A DNA stretch of 41,983 bases from Methanobacteriota archaeon. GTDB taxonomy: Archaea > Thermoplasmatota > Poseidoniia > Poseidoniales > Poseidoniaceae. Each line of letters begins with the position of its first letter. The stretch's first letter is position 1. Both the position numbers and the translations under genes were made by a program. The notes under the pieces are model-generated. The model made no database searches and had not been told where the DNA came from. It saw only the letters and a list, made by a program, of their open reading frames with translations. Location of the stretch: assembly GCA_002726395.1 (NCBI GenBank), contig PBTA01000046.1, forward strand, positions 52,772 through 94,754, written 5' to 3'. Below are positions 16,772 to 25,657 of the stretch, piece after piece.

Positions 16772-17809
16772 TCAATCTTTGAGTCCTTCTTCAGTTACTT
16801 GATAGACGCACTCGCCGTCAGGTAAGTTTGGTGAATCTACTAGTCTGGCTATTCTTCTGCCACCCTTAGCTTTCCTCAAATATAGTCTGAATGTACTTGC
16901 GTGTGCAAGAACGTGACCACCAACTGGTTTTGTTGGATCTCCCCACATAGCATCTGGTTTCGAGTGAACTTGGTTGGTCACTAAAACCAAAGCGTTGTTA
17001 ATATCTGCCAGCTGTTTTAGTTCTTTCAAGTGCTTGTTTAATTTTTGCTGCCTGTTGGCTAGCATTCCACGACCAATGAACTCAGCTCTAAAGTGGCTAG
17101 TTAACGAATCAACAATAATCATCTTGACGTTCAAACCCTTCCCCACTCTCTTGATTTCATCCACTAGCAACATTTGGTGAGCCGAATTGTAGGCTCTAGC
17201 TACGTGAATTCTAGCAAGAACTTGGTCAGGATCCAAGCCTTGGCCTCTTGCCATTTGAGTAATTCTCTCAGGTCTGAAAGTATCTTCGGTATCGATGTAG
17301 AAAACGTCACCATCAAATCCACCTTCACTGACAGGTAATGTGCAATTTACTGCTAATTGATGGCCAATTTGGGTTTTCCCACTACCAAATGCTCCGTAGA
17401 CCTCTACTAGTGCTTGAGTTTCAAATCCTCCGCCAAGTAAATCATCAATTGATTGAACTTTTGCCGATAACTTTTGAACCTCTTTTCGTCGTTCTAATAA
17501 GTCTCCACCAGATACGAAACCACCAATATTTGCCATCTTTTTAGCCGCTGCAATAATTTTTCCAGCTACCGATTCGCCAATTTCTGCTTGTTCTGCTAGG
17601 TCAGCAGGCGACATTACCGCTAAAGATAGTAAGTCATCAAATCCAGCCTCACGCAGCTTCTCTGCGGTTGCTGGGCCTACGCCTGGTAAATCATCAATTT
17701 TGACTTCAGGTGCATCATCGTCTAACGCCATCATTAACACCGTGTCCTCTTGAGGGTCTTCATTCTTTTCAATTTCAATCTTGGTTTTTTTCTTCGCTTT
17801 GGTCGCCAT
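16772..17809 (-). CDS. radA: DNA repair and recombination protein RadA
   Basis: The archaeal RecA/Rad51 homologue, which forms filaments on single-stranded DNA and carries out strand exchange. After a Lys-rich N-terminus with an acidic stretch, the helix-hairpin-helix domain (IDDLPGVGPATAEKLREAGF) spans about residues 38-90. The core has Walker A GAFGSGKTQ, DVFYIDTEDTFRPERI, Walker B MIIVDSL and the L2-region NQVHSKPDAMWG, ending in HASTFRLYLRKAKGGRR. Length (345) is normal. The ribosome binding site GTGAAAGG lies next to the ATG, and a TATA-like box is about 35 bases upstream. The polymerisation motif reads FVSG, the FxxG form. Confidence 0.97.
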   Translation of the reverse strand: MATKAKKKTKIEIEKNEDPQEDTVLMMALDDDAPEVKIDDLPGVGPATAEKLREAGFDDLLSLAVMSPADLAEQAEIGESVAGKIIAAAKKMANIGGFVSGGDLLERRKEVQKLSAKVQSIDDLLGGGFETQALVEVYGAFGSGKTQIGHQLAVNCTLPVSEGGFDGDVFYIDTEDTFRPERITQMARGQGLDPDQVLARIHVARAYNSAHQMLLVDEIKRVGKGLNVKMIIVDSLTSHFRAEFIGRGMLANRQQKLNKHLKELKQLADINNALVLVTNQVHSKPDAMWGDPTKPVGGHVLAHASTFRLYLRKAKGGRRIARLVDSPNLPDGECVYQVTEEGLKD

Positions 17810-17841
17810 CCTTTCACTTCCAACCTATACCATCGGGCTGG

Positions 17842-17851
17842 GGTATATGAA
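17842..17851 (-). promoter_or_regulatory. Probable TATA box for radA
   Basis: On the coding strand the sequence TTCATATACC lies 33-42 bases before the radA ATG. Archaeal start sites fall about 25 bases after the box, giving a leader of roughly 10-15 bases that still includes the GTGAAAGG ribosome binding site. Confidence 0.4.
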
Positions 17852-17932
17852 TAGATTAAACACTCATGATTCCTCAAAACAGCCATATATTGTTGACTAA
17901 TCGCATGATTAAAGTCAATATTTTAGTTTAAC

Positions 17933-17961
17933 TTTCAGTTTCACAGCGGCTGAAACTGAAA
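17933..17961. repeat. Perfect inverted repeat (11-base arms, 7-base loop)
   Basis: TTTCAGTTTCA (17933-17943) and TGAAACTGAAA (17951-17961) are exact reverse complements around CAGCGGC. It sits 9 bases after the lipoprotein stop and ~125 bases before the radA start, both minus strand. No T-run follows on either strand, so it is not a standard intrinsic terminator; a protein-binding site or an RNA processing/stabilising hairpin is also possible. Confidence 0.65.
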
Positions 17962-17970
17962 ATAAAGGTG

Positions 17971-18774
17971 TTATTGTTCTTGAGTTGGCAGAGGATTAGG
18001 TTTGCTTTCTTCATCAATATATGTTATTGTTACATCATGGTCAATGTTAACTTGCTCATCATTTGAGTTAAGTTCTACATCTAACGACCAACTTTGTTTA
18101 CCAGGATTGAATTCATCATGAAGCCACTGCGCATTTTGTCCATCAGCAATTTGTTCTTGGCCAGAATCTCGCTCAACACCTTCTCCGCTGAGTAACCAGT
18201 TAACTGAAACAGGGCTACCACCAAAGCCGCCAAGGTTCCCGGGGTTTTCGACAGTTGAGTCGATAGCGATCTTACTAGGTGCATCGCATTCACAATCCGG
18301 ATTGGTATCGATAGTCATAGTACTTGGGTTATCAGTTCCAGATTGTCCCCAAAGAGTGCGTTTATCGATTCTAATTGTTATGCTTTCATTCGCCTCATTT
18401 CCCGCCTCGTCAATCGCCCCTAAAACCGCAGTGAACAAGCCGTGAGTGGCATAATTGTAGGTGATTTCACCAGTATCATTGGCTTGTGCAGTAATCCTGG
18501 AACTGCCGTCCCCGGCTTCAAAATAATAACTTTCAATATTGCCATCGGCAGAGTTAGTATAAGCATAATCGAAGGTTAACTCAACTCCACTAAACGACAC
18601 TTGTTGCCCGTTTTGAACATTTTCTTGAATCATTCCCGATGTAGCATCGTAGTAGATCACTAGGTCAATTGCCGAATCATCATCAGATGAACCCTCCTCA
18701 CTGGTACACCCTGCTAAACAGGCGGAGGCGATGAGCAAACTAAGTAAAACCGCTCGTTTAGCCACATTCCCCAT
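17971..18774 (-). CDS. Lipoprotein with PKD-like domain
   Basis: The N-terminus is a lipoprotein signal: hydrophobic AVLLSLLIASACLAGC with a lipobox LAGC, the cysteine at residue 23. An acidic spacer (SEEGSSDDDS) follows, as is common for exported lipoproteins. The next ~110 residues look like a PKD/Ig-like module (YYFEAGDGSS, ITYNYATHGLFTAVLGAIDEAGNEA), followed by a second beta-rich region with CECDAPSKIAIDSTVENPGN and VSVNWLLSGEGVERD. The frame extends to 18819, but the ATG at 18774 gives the correct signal. The role is unknown, possibly binding at the cell surface. It ends just before the perfect inverted repeat. Confidence 0.8.
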   Translation of the reverse strand: MGNVAKRAVLLSLLIASACLAGCTSEEGSSDDDSAIDLVIYYDATSGMIQENVQNGQQVSFSGVELTFDYAYTNSADGNIESYYFEAGDGSSRITAQANDTGEITYNYATHGLFTAVLGAIDEAGNEANESITIRIDKRTLWGQSGTDNPSTMTIDTNPDCECDAPSKIAIDSTVENPGNLGGFGGSPVSVNWLLSGEGVERDSGQEQIADGQNAQWLHDEFNPGKQSWSLDVELNSNDEQVNIDHDVTITYIDEESKPNPLPTQEQ

Positions 18775-18872
18775 GAACACTATGTGGGGGGCCTGAGTAG
18801 ATAAGTCAATGCCAATCATTAGTAAAATACGGCAGATTTGACACTAAATTGGTTTGTTTCGCCAAGCGGTGG

Positions 18873-18881
18873 TTTGAAAAT
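18873..18881 (+). promoter_or_regulatory. Possible TATA-like box for the initiator tRNA gene
   Basis: TTTGAAAAT lies 23-31 bases before the mature tRNA 5' end, the spacing expected for an archaeal tRNA promoter. It is a weak match to the TTTAWATA consensus. Confidence 0.25.
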
Positions 18882-18903
18882 GGGGAATGCGGGCGCTTTG
18901 TAT

Positions 18904-18978
18904 AACGAGGTGGGGTAGTCTGGATATCCCGTCGGGCTCATAACCCGGAGATCGATGGTTCAAATCCATCCCTCGTTA
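18904..18978 (+). tRNA. Initiator tRNA-Met (CAT)
   Basis: A full cloverleaf can be drawn: acceptor AACGAGG (18904-18910) with CCTCGTT (18971-18977), D-stem GGG/CCC, anticodon stem TCGGG/CCCGG around loop CTCATAA with anticodon CAT at 18939-18941, five variable bases, T-stem GATGG/CCATC around TTCAAAT, and discriminator A at 18978. CCA is encoded directly after it (18979-18981). The A1:T72 first pair and the run of three G:C pairs at the base of the anticodon loop mark it as initiator rather than elongator methionine tRNA, as in other archaea. No intron is visible. Confidence 0.96.
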
Positions 18979-18981
18979 CCA

Positions 18982-19731
18982 TCAACTGTATTCGTAATAG
19001 TCGTGTTTTGGCTTTAGAGAATCAAGTGCACTTTGCAACTTCGCGTTGGCTGCCATCTCACCTTTTTTAATCATCTCGATTTCCCGTGATATCCTGCTTG
19101 CTTGTTCTAAGGCTTGCGGGTTATTTTCAAATTGTGAGTCGCTTAGTAATAATAGAATTTCGTTAGCATCTACTGGAATTAAGTTACTTGGCGCAACCAA
19201 AAACAGTTGGCCACTTTTTGTTACTGGGCCAGAATTTTGTAAAGCAGTAATAAATGTAGTAATCATTTTCTTATCACTGGAAATAAACCTGACTCCATCT
19301 GAAGCAGCGGCAACACAACCATTTGAGGAGTTGTTGGCTTTAGTAAAATATGCCTTTGCTTTGCGCCTTTTTCCCGCCAATGCTAGGCTTTTAGCGCAGC
19401 GATGCAAATCAGTATGAATCAAGCCGATGTTTGAACTTCCTTGGGTAACTTTTTTGCGCTCCCGCAACAATGTTTTGGCGGCGGTAACAGCAAGTGAGTA
19501 TTTTTGACGTAAGGTTAACACATCGCATAATATTTGCAAACCTCTTACTAGCATAATCTGTTCTTGAGAAGTTCTTTTTTTATTACTAAGAAACATTTCA
19601 GTAAACTGTGTTGCCATCACTTCTGACATCTCAAACCGACCATCTTTGATATAACTTTCAAGTTGCATCAAAGTTTGTGCGGGGTCATTCATTCCAAACA
19701 TGGTGATGTTAATCCTATACCCTTCTATCAT
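18982..19731 (-). CDS. TPR-like helical protein of unknown function
   Basis: A 249-residue protein that is predicted to be all helical. Segments such as LMQLESYIKDGRFEMSEVMA, YSLAVTAAKTLLRERKKV and KSLALAGKRRKAKAYFTKA look like degenerate TPR helix pairs. No membrane segment or catalytic motif is visible. ATG codons at 19731, 19701 and 19692 are all possible starts; the longest is given. Its TGA stop is directly after the CCA of the convergent initiator tRNA, leaving no base between them. Function cannot be inferred from context. Confidence 0.6.
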   Translation of the reverse strand: MIEGYRINITMFGMNDPAQTLMQLESYIKDGRFEMSEVMATQFTEMFLSNKKRTSQEQIMLVRGLQILCDVLTLRQKYSLAVTAAKTLLRERKKVTQGSSNIGLIHTDLHRCAKSLALAGKRRKAKAYFTKANNSSNGCVAAASDGVRFISSDKKMITTFITALQNSGPVTKSGQLFLVAPSNLIPVDANEILLLLSDSQFENNPQALEQASRISREIEMIKKGEMAANAKLQSALDSLKPKHDYYEYS

Positions 19732-19804
19732 TTGATGACTTGGTAATTACAATTTCAATGCCCAAAGTAGTTGTAGCAATACCCATTCGGTTGATTTGAG
19801 CAAT

Positions 19805-20326
19805 ATGTCCGTAATCGCGATTACCGGTACTCCTGGAGTTGGAAAAACCACGATTGTGGAGTTGTTCTCAGAGGGCGATTTCACAATTCTTTCGGTAAAA
19901 GACCTAGCCAAACAGTATGGCTGCGAGGGCGACTTTGACGAATTAACGCAAAGCATGGATATTGACATTCATCGATTAGCAGAACAATTCGAACCAGAAT
20001 CATTAGATGGGACGATTGTTGATGGCCATCTGTCTCATTTACTTGATGTTGATGCGATTGTCATGTTGAGGTGCAATCCATCCTTATTGCGTGAAAGATT
20101 AGTCAAAAGAGGTTACAGTGAGACAAAAATAACCGCTAATGTGGAGTGGGAAATGATTGCTGGCACATGGTCTGAGATACTTGAATTTGAACTTGACCAA
20201 CCAATCTTAGAGTTGGATACGACAAATTGCGACCCTAATGCGACCTATGAGAAAATCATTGAATGGATAAACGATGGTCACAGTCAAGAATCGATACAAA
20301 CTAGAATCGATTGGTTGGCAGAGTAA
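19805..20326 (+). CDS. AK6/Fap7-type adenylate kinase-like NTPase
   Basis: From the ATG at 19805 the protein starts MSVIAITGTPGVGKTT, with the P-loop at residues 8-15. It then has IVDGHLSHLL and LRERLVKRGYSETKITANVEWE, the hallmarks of the AK6/Fap7 branch (compare the family's RL-x-RGYSxxKIxENVExE). In eukaryotes and archaea these proteins help the last steps of small ribosomal subunit maturation, acting with uS11, as well as having adenylate kinase activity. The position is downstream of a TPR-like gene on the opposite strand and upstream of a lipid gene. The frame opens 9 bases earlier with a TTG, which was rejected for the ATG. Confidence 0.88.
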   Translation: MSVIAITGTPGVGKTTIVELFSEGDFTILSVKDLAKQYGCEGDFDELTQSMDIDIHRLAEQFEPESLDGTIVDGHLSHLLDVDAIVMLRCNPSLLRERLVKRGYSETKITANVEWEMIAGTWSEILEFELDQPILELDTTNCDPNATYEKIIEWINDGHSQESIQTRIDWLAE

Positions 20327-20402
20327 ATTAACGCCACATTTTGTAATCTTTCGGCCGTAACAATCAACCCCCTTATTGAAGTGGGACGGTTTGGTAAGGG
20401 AT

Positions 20403-21107
20403 ATGGCTTTAGAGAAATTACGTAAGGTTTGGGAGCGAACGTTAACTCCTATTGTCGAGGCAATGTCGTGGATGAGTCCAGCGGCAATCACCTGGATTGC
20501 TCTGCCAATCGGCATACTTGGTGGGCTATCTGTTTACTTGGCAACTGCAGATAATCTCGGGGCTGCAATGCTACTTGGCGGTGGAACGTTAATCACTCTG
20601 GCGATGGCATTGGACGGACTAGACGGGCCGGTTGCAAGAGCTACTGGAAGAGTCACTAGATGGGGTGATTATCTTGACCACACCTTTGATCGTTTACTCG
20701 ATGCCGTTTGGATAATCTGTATTTCAGCCTCTATTTTTGTTGATGACATCGTCTTGGGTCTTGCCGCGGCTTGGTTCACTCTGCTTGGCTCATACATGGG
20801 CACCCAGGCTCAGGCGGTTGCAGGAACTCGCAACTATCGTGGGTTTTCTCGGGCTGATAGAACAATCTTGAGCATAGTTGCAATATTTGTAATGGGCATA
20901 TTAGTTTACAATGATAATTATGATTGGGGCAATTACCCTAGCTTATTTGACCACATTCAAATTAATCCGCTGAGTATTGTTGTATTCATTTCGGCCATCG
21001 GCGGAATTTGGACATTCCTGATACGATTTATTCAAGCCCGCCAGCAAATCACTCAAATTGACAAAGATGACCCACTTCCTCAACCTGAAATGGGCAATGA
21101 AGAATGA
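20403..21107 (+). CDS. CDP-alcohol phosphatidyltransferase family membrane enzyme
   Basis: The diagnostic motif DGxxARx8GxxxDxxxD is present at residues 74-96 (numbered from the ATG at 20403): D74-G75, A78-R79, G88, D92 and D96. Several hydrophobic segments surround it, as expected for this integral membrane family, which swaps the CMP of a CDP-activated lipid for an alcohol or polyol phosphate. In archaea the likely products are archaetidylinositol phosphate or a similar polar lipid, but the substrate is not decided by sequence alone. The start could also be TTG at 20376 or 20391; the ATG is near AAGGG. The C-terminus is soluble and acidic. It begins 76 bases after AK6. Confidence 0.88.
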   Translation: MALEKLRKVWERTLTPIVEAMSWMSPAAITWIALPIGILGGLSVYLATADNLGAAMLLGGGTLITLAMALDGLDGPVARATGRVTRWGDYLDHTFDRLLDAVWIICISASIFVDDIVLGLAAAWFTLLGSYMGTQAQAVAGTRNYRGFSRADRTILSIVAIFVMGILVYNDNYDWGNYPSLFDHIQINPLSIVVFISAIGGIWTFLIRFIQARQQITQIDKDDPLPQPEMGNEE

Positions 21108-21196
21108 TTTGACGTTTTCAGGTTTGTCTTAAAATCGGTATTATTTGTTGAAAAAATAGCGGTATGCTCTTAACGGTTGCATGCTAGAAAGGTGTG

Positions 21197-24100
21197 ATGA
21201 GGGGCAGGTCCAAGGCTTATAGTGGGAGAGCCATTGCTACGCTATTGATTTTATTGATGGGTTTTTCCACCTTGCCAATAACCAATGCAAGTAACCTAGA
21301 TACGGGCGATTTGTATCACCTACAGGCACAAGATATATCAGCAGATTTTGATAGTGCTACAGAGCTAACAACGATTACTTGGCGTAACATCGATAGTCTA
21401 GACCAGCCCAACGCACTTGATAATTTCTTTAATGCGGTTTACAAGGTCTATCGACATTCTGAAATTATTGATTCCCAGAATGTAGTTAATGCTACTTTAG
21501 TTGCGCAAGTCGATGCTTGTGACAGTGAGACGTACTCAGTAAAGTATCTCTGTCTTGGAGGGGCTAATGGCTCCCATCCAGGTCACAGTTTCTCATACTT
21601 GGTAGCGCCTGGTACTAATGACTCATTCTATTATGGAATTACCACTTCAATTACCGCACAAGATAACTCCGTGTCCACTTATGATAGTTTTATCAGCAAT
21701 GAATCTGCAACTTATGAGGCAACAATTGAATCTACCACGCCGATAAGATCGCCGTATAATTTACAAGCCAATTTTAATCCAACAACAAGTATTACTACGC
21801 TTTCATGGATTAACTATAATGATATTTTCTTCATCCTGCCCGAAACCGGTCCAAATGCATACGAGACTAGAATTTGGCAATCCTTCTCACCAATTAACCG
21901 TAATACAAGTCAAACATTGCTCGCTAGTGCAACCCCTGTAGCAGAGTTGTCCCCAGGTATCTCAACATATCAACTTCAAATACCCCTAAATACGGATCGT
22001 GAAGTCTATTACGCGATAACTTATGTTCTGCCAAACTACTTACAAGAAGGGCAAGTTTACGAAGATATCCGGTTCTTGTCTAATAATGCGTTACCAGGTC
22101 CATTCGTCGAAGACAATATGCCACCAAGCCCGGTTTCCTCTGTGAATGCAAACTTCCTGTCAAACCCGTCTACAGGCGATGGAATTACCACGGTTACTTG
22201 GCAAGACTTGTCTAATGAAGATGGGGAAAATTATGCCATTTACAGCTCAGGTGAAGCAATCAATCGTACAGATCAATTTGGCGCCGAGCAAATTGGATTA
22301 GTTGGAGAAGAGATTGGTGAATTTGACTTCACCCTCCCAGTAGGGCGTCTAGGGACTTCACATTATTGCGTAGTGGCTGTTGATAAGAACGGAATTTATG
22401 ACCGTGATATCCAGCCACAATCCTGTTCATTCACTTATGAAAATGCCTTTTATGATTGGATAGCAGAACCCACACAAGTCACAGCAACCTTCCTTGGCGA
22501 GTCCCAAACTCTAATCACATGGAATGATCAACTAGGTGCTGAAGGAGAAAAGTATCATATCTGGCGTTCAAATTATCTCGTTGCAGGTAGTCAATTTGTG
22601 GAAAATGTAACAGTTGAATATCAGGGCACGGTTACCGATGGAATCCAACAATTTATGGTTGATTTACCCAGTGAACAAGATAGAACATCATTTTATTTCG
22701 TTACCAGCGAGGCTCTTTACCAACATAATGCCGGGCCTTATCACTATACATCTCTAATCCAAAATTGGGCCGGCCCGGTGTATGAATACACTCAGACGCC
22801 AAATCCAGCCAGAATTAATGAATTACAAGTCGACGGAGAAATAAAGTTATTGACAATCGAATGGCTTAATGACCCACAATTGGATTTTGAAACATATTCT
22901 ATTTGGCGACATACTGGAAACCCATTTGGAGAAAATGAGGACCAAGTATCTATCACTAACATAGAAAATGGTTGGGAGGTCTTTGACGCGACAATAATCG
23001 ACACCGGCTCTTCAATTACCGAGTTTAAATTCACCAGAACTTACAATCTACCTGCTGATGTTGAGATGTCTGTTTGGTATGCCATTGTTGTTGAGGATGA
23101 AGCAGGCAATGTAAATTTAGAATCATTCCCAGGCTCTGGAGGTAATGCTCTGAAAGTGAAAGAAGATACTGTTCCTCCAACTGCCAATTACACCCTGTAT
23201 GATGATGATGGTGAAATATACACTAGTAGTTCATTGACTTCTGGAAGTTATTCGATTCACTTGTTAAGTGATGAATATCTCTTATCGGCTCCAACAATTA
23301 GTTTGGTAACTTCAACCGGCGGAGATATAACTAATTCAGCCAGACAAATGTTACTTTATGCTGATAATTACCTAAATCCAGGCATTGGTCCAGAATATTA
23401 TCTAACTTTCGATGTACAAAATTCAGTCTCTGCTGGAATGATCACCATTGAAACCGCGTTGGTAGACGAAAGCTATAACAGCAATACTATTCAGTGGGAA
23501 GATAGAAGTTTAGACGCTCAAAACCCCGTGTTATCTGTCTATTCTCCATCATCAATGCAAGATGGCTCAAAGTACCTTTACGGCAATAAAATCACCATTA
23601 ACTCTGGTGCTAGCGATGATGTAGAGATTTCAACAGTACAATACAAATTCACCTATAATTACGCAACCGGGGATTCTTCAACAACACCGTGGACATTCCC
23701 GACAAATCTCCAATCATTAGACGAAGATAACAAAACAGTTGTTTTCTCCGAAGAAATAAGTGCAGGAAATTTCGAACCCGGGACTCACGCAGTATCAATT
23801 AGAGCGATAGATTCTGCAGGAAATGAAGTAGTGGAACAGATAATATTCATTGTTGATTATTGTCGAAACAGAATCGATGGAACCACAGTGTGCAACTATG
23901 AAGAATCACTTAAGCCAGAGCCAGAGCCAATAGTAGTTGAACCATCATTTAGCGACCCGCCATACGTCTTTGTTTGGGTGACTTCGAGTATTGCTCTCTT
24001 GGCAATTATATTGATGCTGTTACTAATCAGTTCTGGAATGCGAGGTCCAAAGAAGAAAAAGTCTGATGATGAATATGATGATGACGATTGGATGTCTGAA

Positions 24101-24448
24101 TTTATTGGAACAAGTCAAGATGTCGATATGGACTCAATAACTAATACTAACAAAAGCCTCCCGGTAGAAGAAGAAGAAAAAACAGTTCTTGATGTTGAAG
24201 AACCAGAAGACAAAGAAGAGGATCCATTTGCCGTCAATGTTCTAAGTAGGAAATCTCGAAGAACCAAGGCCAAGGCGGAACCTGAACCAGAGGATGATGA
24301 CGATTCATTCTTTGGTTTGGATGATGATGATTTTGATGATGACGAGGTCGAAGAGAAGCCCAAACCAAGGCGCAAGGTAGGTCGCAAATTAGCGCCCAAA
24401 AATGCGCCAAAGCGTAGGCCCACTAGAAGGAAAAAATCGGATGATTAA
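21197..24448 (+). CDS. Large surface protein with FN3-like repeats and charged cytoplasmic tail
   Basis: The 1,083-residue protein has a signal peptide (IATLLILLMGFSTLP) and about five fibronectin-III-like modules starting near residues 42, 187, 315, 426 and 538; each has an ITW-type strand (TTITWRN, TTLSWIN, TTVTWQD, LITWND, TIEWLND) and an IWR/IYS-type strand. Two further Ig-like modules run from about 657 to 890, one with VSIRAIDSAGNEV. A short CRNRIDGTTVCNYEE segment, a Pro/Glu hinge and one membrane segment (~923-948) follow. The 135-residue cytoplasmic tail is strongly acidic (Asp runs) and ends in a basic stretch (RRKVGRKLAPKNAPKRRPTR). It is probably exported and anchored in the membrane, with its ectodomain outside. 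The tail might meet a cytoplasmic partner, which is an inference. Confidence 0.8.
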   Translation: MRGRSKAYSGRAIATLLILLMGFSTLPITNASNLDTGDLYHLQAQDISADFDSATELTTITWRNIDSLDQPNALDNFFNAVYKVYRHSEIIDSQNVVNATLVAQVDACDSETYSVKYLCLGGANGSHPGHSFSYLVAPGTNDSFYYGITTSITAQDNSVSTYDSFISNESATYEATIESTTPIRSPYNLQANFNPTTSITTLSWINYNDIFFILPETGPNAYETRIWQSFSPINRNTSQTLLASATPVAELSPGISTYQLQIPLNTDREVYYAITYVLPNYLQEGQVYEDIRFLSNNALPGPFVEDNMPPSPVSSVNANFLSNPSTGDGITTVTWQDLSNEDGENYAIYSSGEAINRTDQFGAEQIGLVGEEIGEFDFTLPVGRLGTSHYCVVAVDKNGIYDRDIQPQSCSFTYENAFYDWIAEPTQVTATFLGESQTLITWNDQLGAEGEKYHIWRSNYLVAGSQFVENVTVEYQGTVTDGIQQFMVDLPSEQDRTSFYFVTSEALYQHNAGPYHYTSLIQNWAGPVYEYTQTPNPARINELQVDGEIKLLTIEWLNDPQLDFETYSIWRHTGNPFGENEDQVSITNIENGWEVFDATIIDTGSSITEFKFTRTYNLPADVEMSVWYAIVVEDEAGNVNLESFPGSGGNALKVKEDTVPPTANYTLYDDDGEIYTSSSLTSGSYSIHLLSDEYLLSAPTISLVTSTGGDITNSARQMLLYADNYLNPGIGPEYYLTFDVQNSVSAGMITIETALVDESYNSNTIQWEDRSLDAQNPVLSVYSPSSMQDGSKYLYGNKITINSGASDDVEISTVQYKFTYNYATGDSSTTPWTFPTNLQSLDEDNKTVVFSEEISAGNFEPGTHAVSIRAIDSAGNEVVEQIIFIVDYCRNRIDGTTVCNYEESLKPEPEPIVVEPSFSDPPYVFVWVTSSIALLAIILMLLLISSGMRGPKKKKSDDEYDDDDWMSEFIGTSQDVDMDSITNTNKSLPVEEEEKTVLDVEEPEDKEEDPFAVNVLSRKSRRTKAKAEPEPEDDDDSFFGLDDDDFDDDEVEEKPKPRRKVGRKLAPKNAPKRRPTRRKKSDD

Positions 24449-24496
24449 CTGTAATTGGATAGATACCTCAATTAGTGTATTTTCAATCACAATGCC

Positions 24497-25657
24497 ATGG
24501 CAGAGGCAGGTTTAGAGGCAGTCGCTGAGGAAATAGTCGATGAGGTCGAACACGCAATGGATACCTTGCTCGATGCATTTAGCCCGTTTAAGAATAAATT
24601 AAATTGGTTGCTAATCGCTTTACCACTAGCAATTTATTTTAATTACGATCATAACCTCACGATGGCTTTTCTGTTCTCAATGATTGCTATTATGCCCCTA
24701 GCATTTCTCATGGGTAAAGGTACCGAAGAAATCGCTCTGCGTACTGGTGAGGCGATCGGTGGATTTCTCAACGCAACGTTTGGCAATGCTGCTGAATTAA
24801 TCATTGTTGGACTTGCCATTTATGCTGCCTCAAAAGACCCTGATATTGTTGATACAATGGTAACTGTCACCCAAGCATCCCTAATTGGTTCGATACTTGG
24901 CAATATGCTGCTTGTACTGGGCTTAGCATTGGTTTGGGGGGGACTAAAGCATAAGGAACAAACTTTCAACAGTGACGCAATTCAAATGAACGGAACACTG
25001 CTATTACTGGCAATTGTCGCCTTTATCATTCCAAGTGCACTACATCATTCAGGCGGTACATCAACTGATGTTGAAATTATATCTCGTTATGCAGCAATAG
25101 TTTTGTTGGTTATCTATGGACTTGCTTTACTGTTCCAACTCAAAACTCATGCCCACGTATTTGCTACAGAACCGGGGCACGGCCATCATGAGGACCCTAC
25201 AATGACCAACAAAGATGCCTGGACATTACTAATCGCAGCAACTGTATTAGTTGCTTGGATGGCTCATATCTTAGTACATAGTCTAGAGGCTGCAGTAGAT
25301 GAATGGGGATTGCCTGAACTATTTATCGGAGTAATTCTGCTGCCGTTCTTTGGTAATGCAGCAGAACACTTTACCGCAGTAATTGTTGCTGGTAAAGACA
25401 AGATGGATTTGTCAATTGCTATCGCAATAGGAAGCAGTGTCCAGATTGCTTTGTTCGCAGCCCCTGCAATGATATTGTTTGCGTGGGCTGTTGGCGTACC
25501 TCTTACCTTAGAATTTGGCATGCTTGAAACGGCCGCAACCTTTGTTGCAGTACTAGTGGTAAATTCAATTTTAGCTGATGGTAAATCAAATTGGCTAGAA
25601 GGTGCAATGCTACTTGGCAGTTATGTCATACTTGCTCTAGCGTTTTTACAATTGTAG
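24497..25657 (+). CDS. Calcium/proton antiporter, CaCA (CAX) family
   Basis: The 386-residue protein has about eleven hydrophobic segments and two copies of the alpha-repeat motif: LNATFGNAAELIIVGLA near residue 90 and ILLPFFGNAAEHFTAVIVAG near 285. GNAAE is the ion-binding signature of CAX exchangers, which export Ca2+ (or other cations) in exchange for protons across the plasma membrane. The amphipathic acidic N-terminus is predicted to be cytoplasmic. A His-rich loop (THAHVFATEPGHGHHEDP) between the halves could bind metal or sense pH, as loops do in some antiporters. The gene lies 48 bases after the surface-protein gene and is followed directly by a small membrane-protein gene. Confidence 0.93.
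   Translation: MAEAGLEAVAEEIVDEVEHAMDTLLDAFSPFKNKLNWLLIALPLAIYFNYDHNLTMAFLFSMIAIMPLAFLMGKGTEEIALRTGEAIGGFLNATFGNAAELIIVGLAIYAASKDPDIVDTMVTVTQASLIGSILGNMLLVLGLALVWGGLKHKEQTFNSDAIQMNGTLLLLAIVAFIIPSALHHSGGTSTDVEIISRYAAIVLLVIYGLALLFQLKTHAHVFATEPGHGHHEDPTMTNKDAWTLLIAATVLVAWMAHILVHSLEAAVDEWGLPELFIGVILLPFFGNAAEHFTAVIVAGKDKMDLSIAIAIGSSVQIALFAAPAMILFAWAVGVPLTLEFGMLETAATFVAVLVVNSILADGKSNWLEGAMLLGSYVILALAFLQL

Noticed and set aside
24285..24350. GAT-rich stretch as a tandem repeat array
   Set aside because: It encodes the Asp-rich tail of the surface protein in frame and has irregular units, so it is coding low complexity rather than a separate repeat element.
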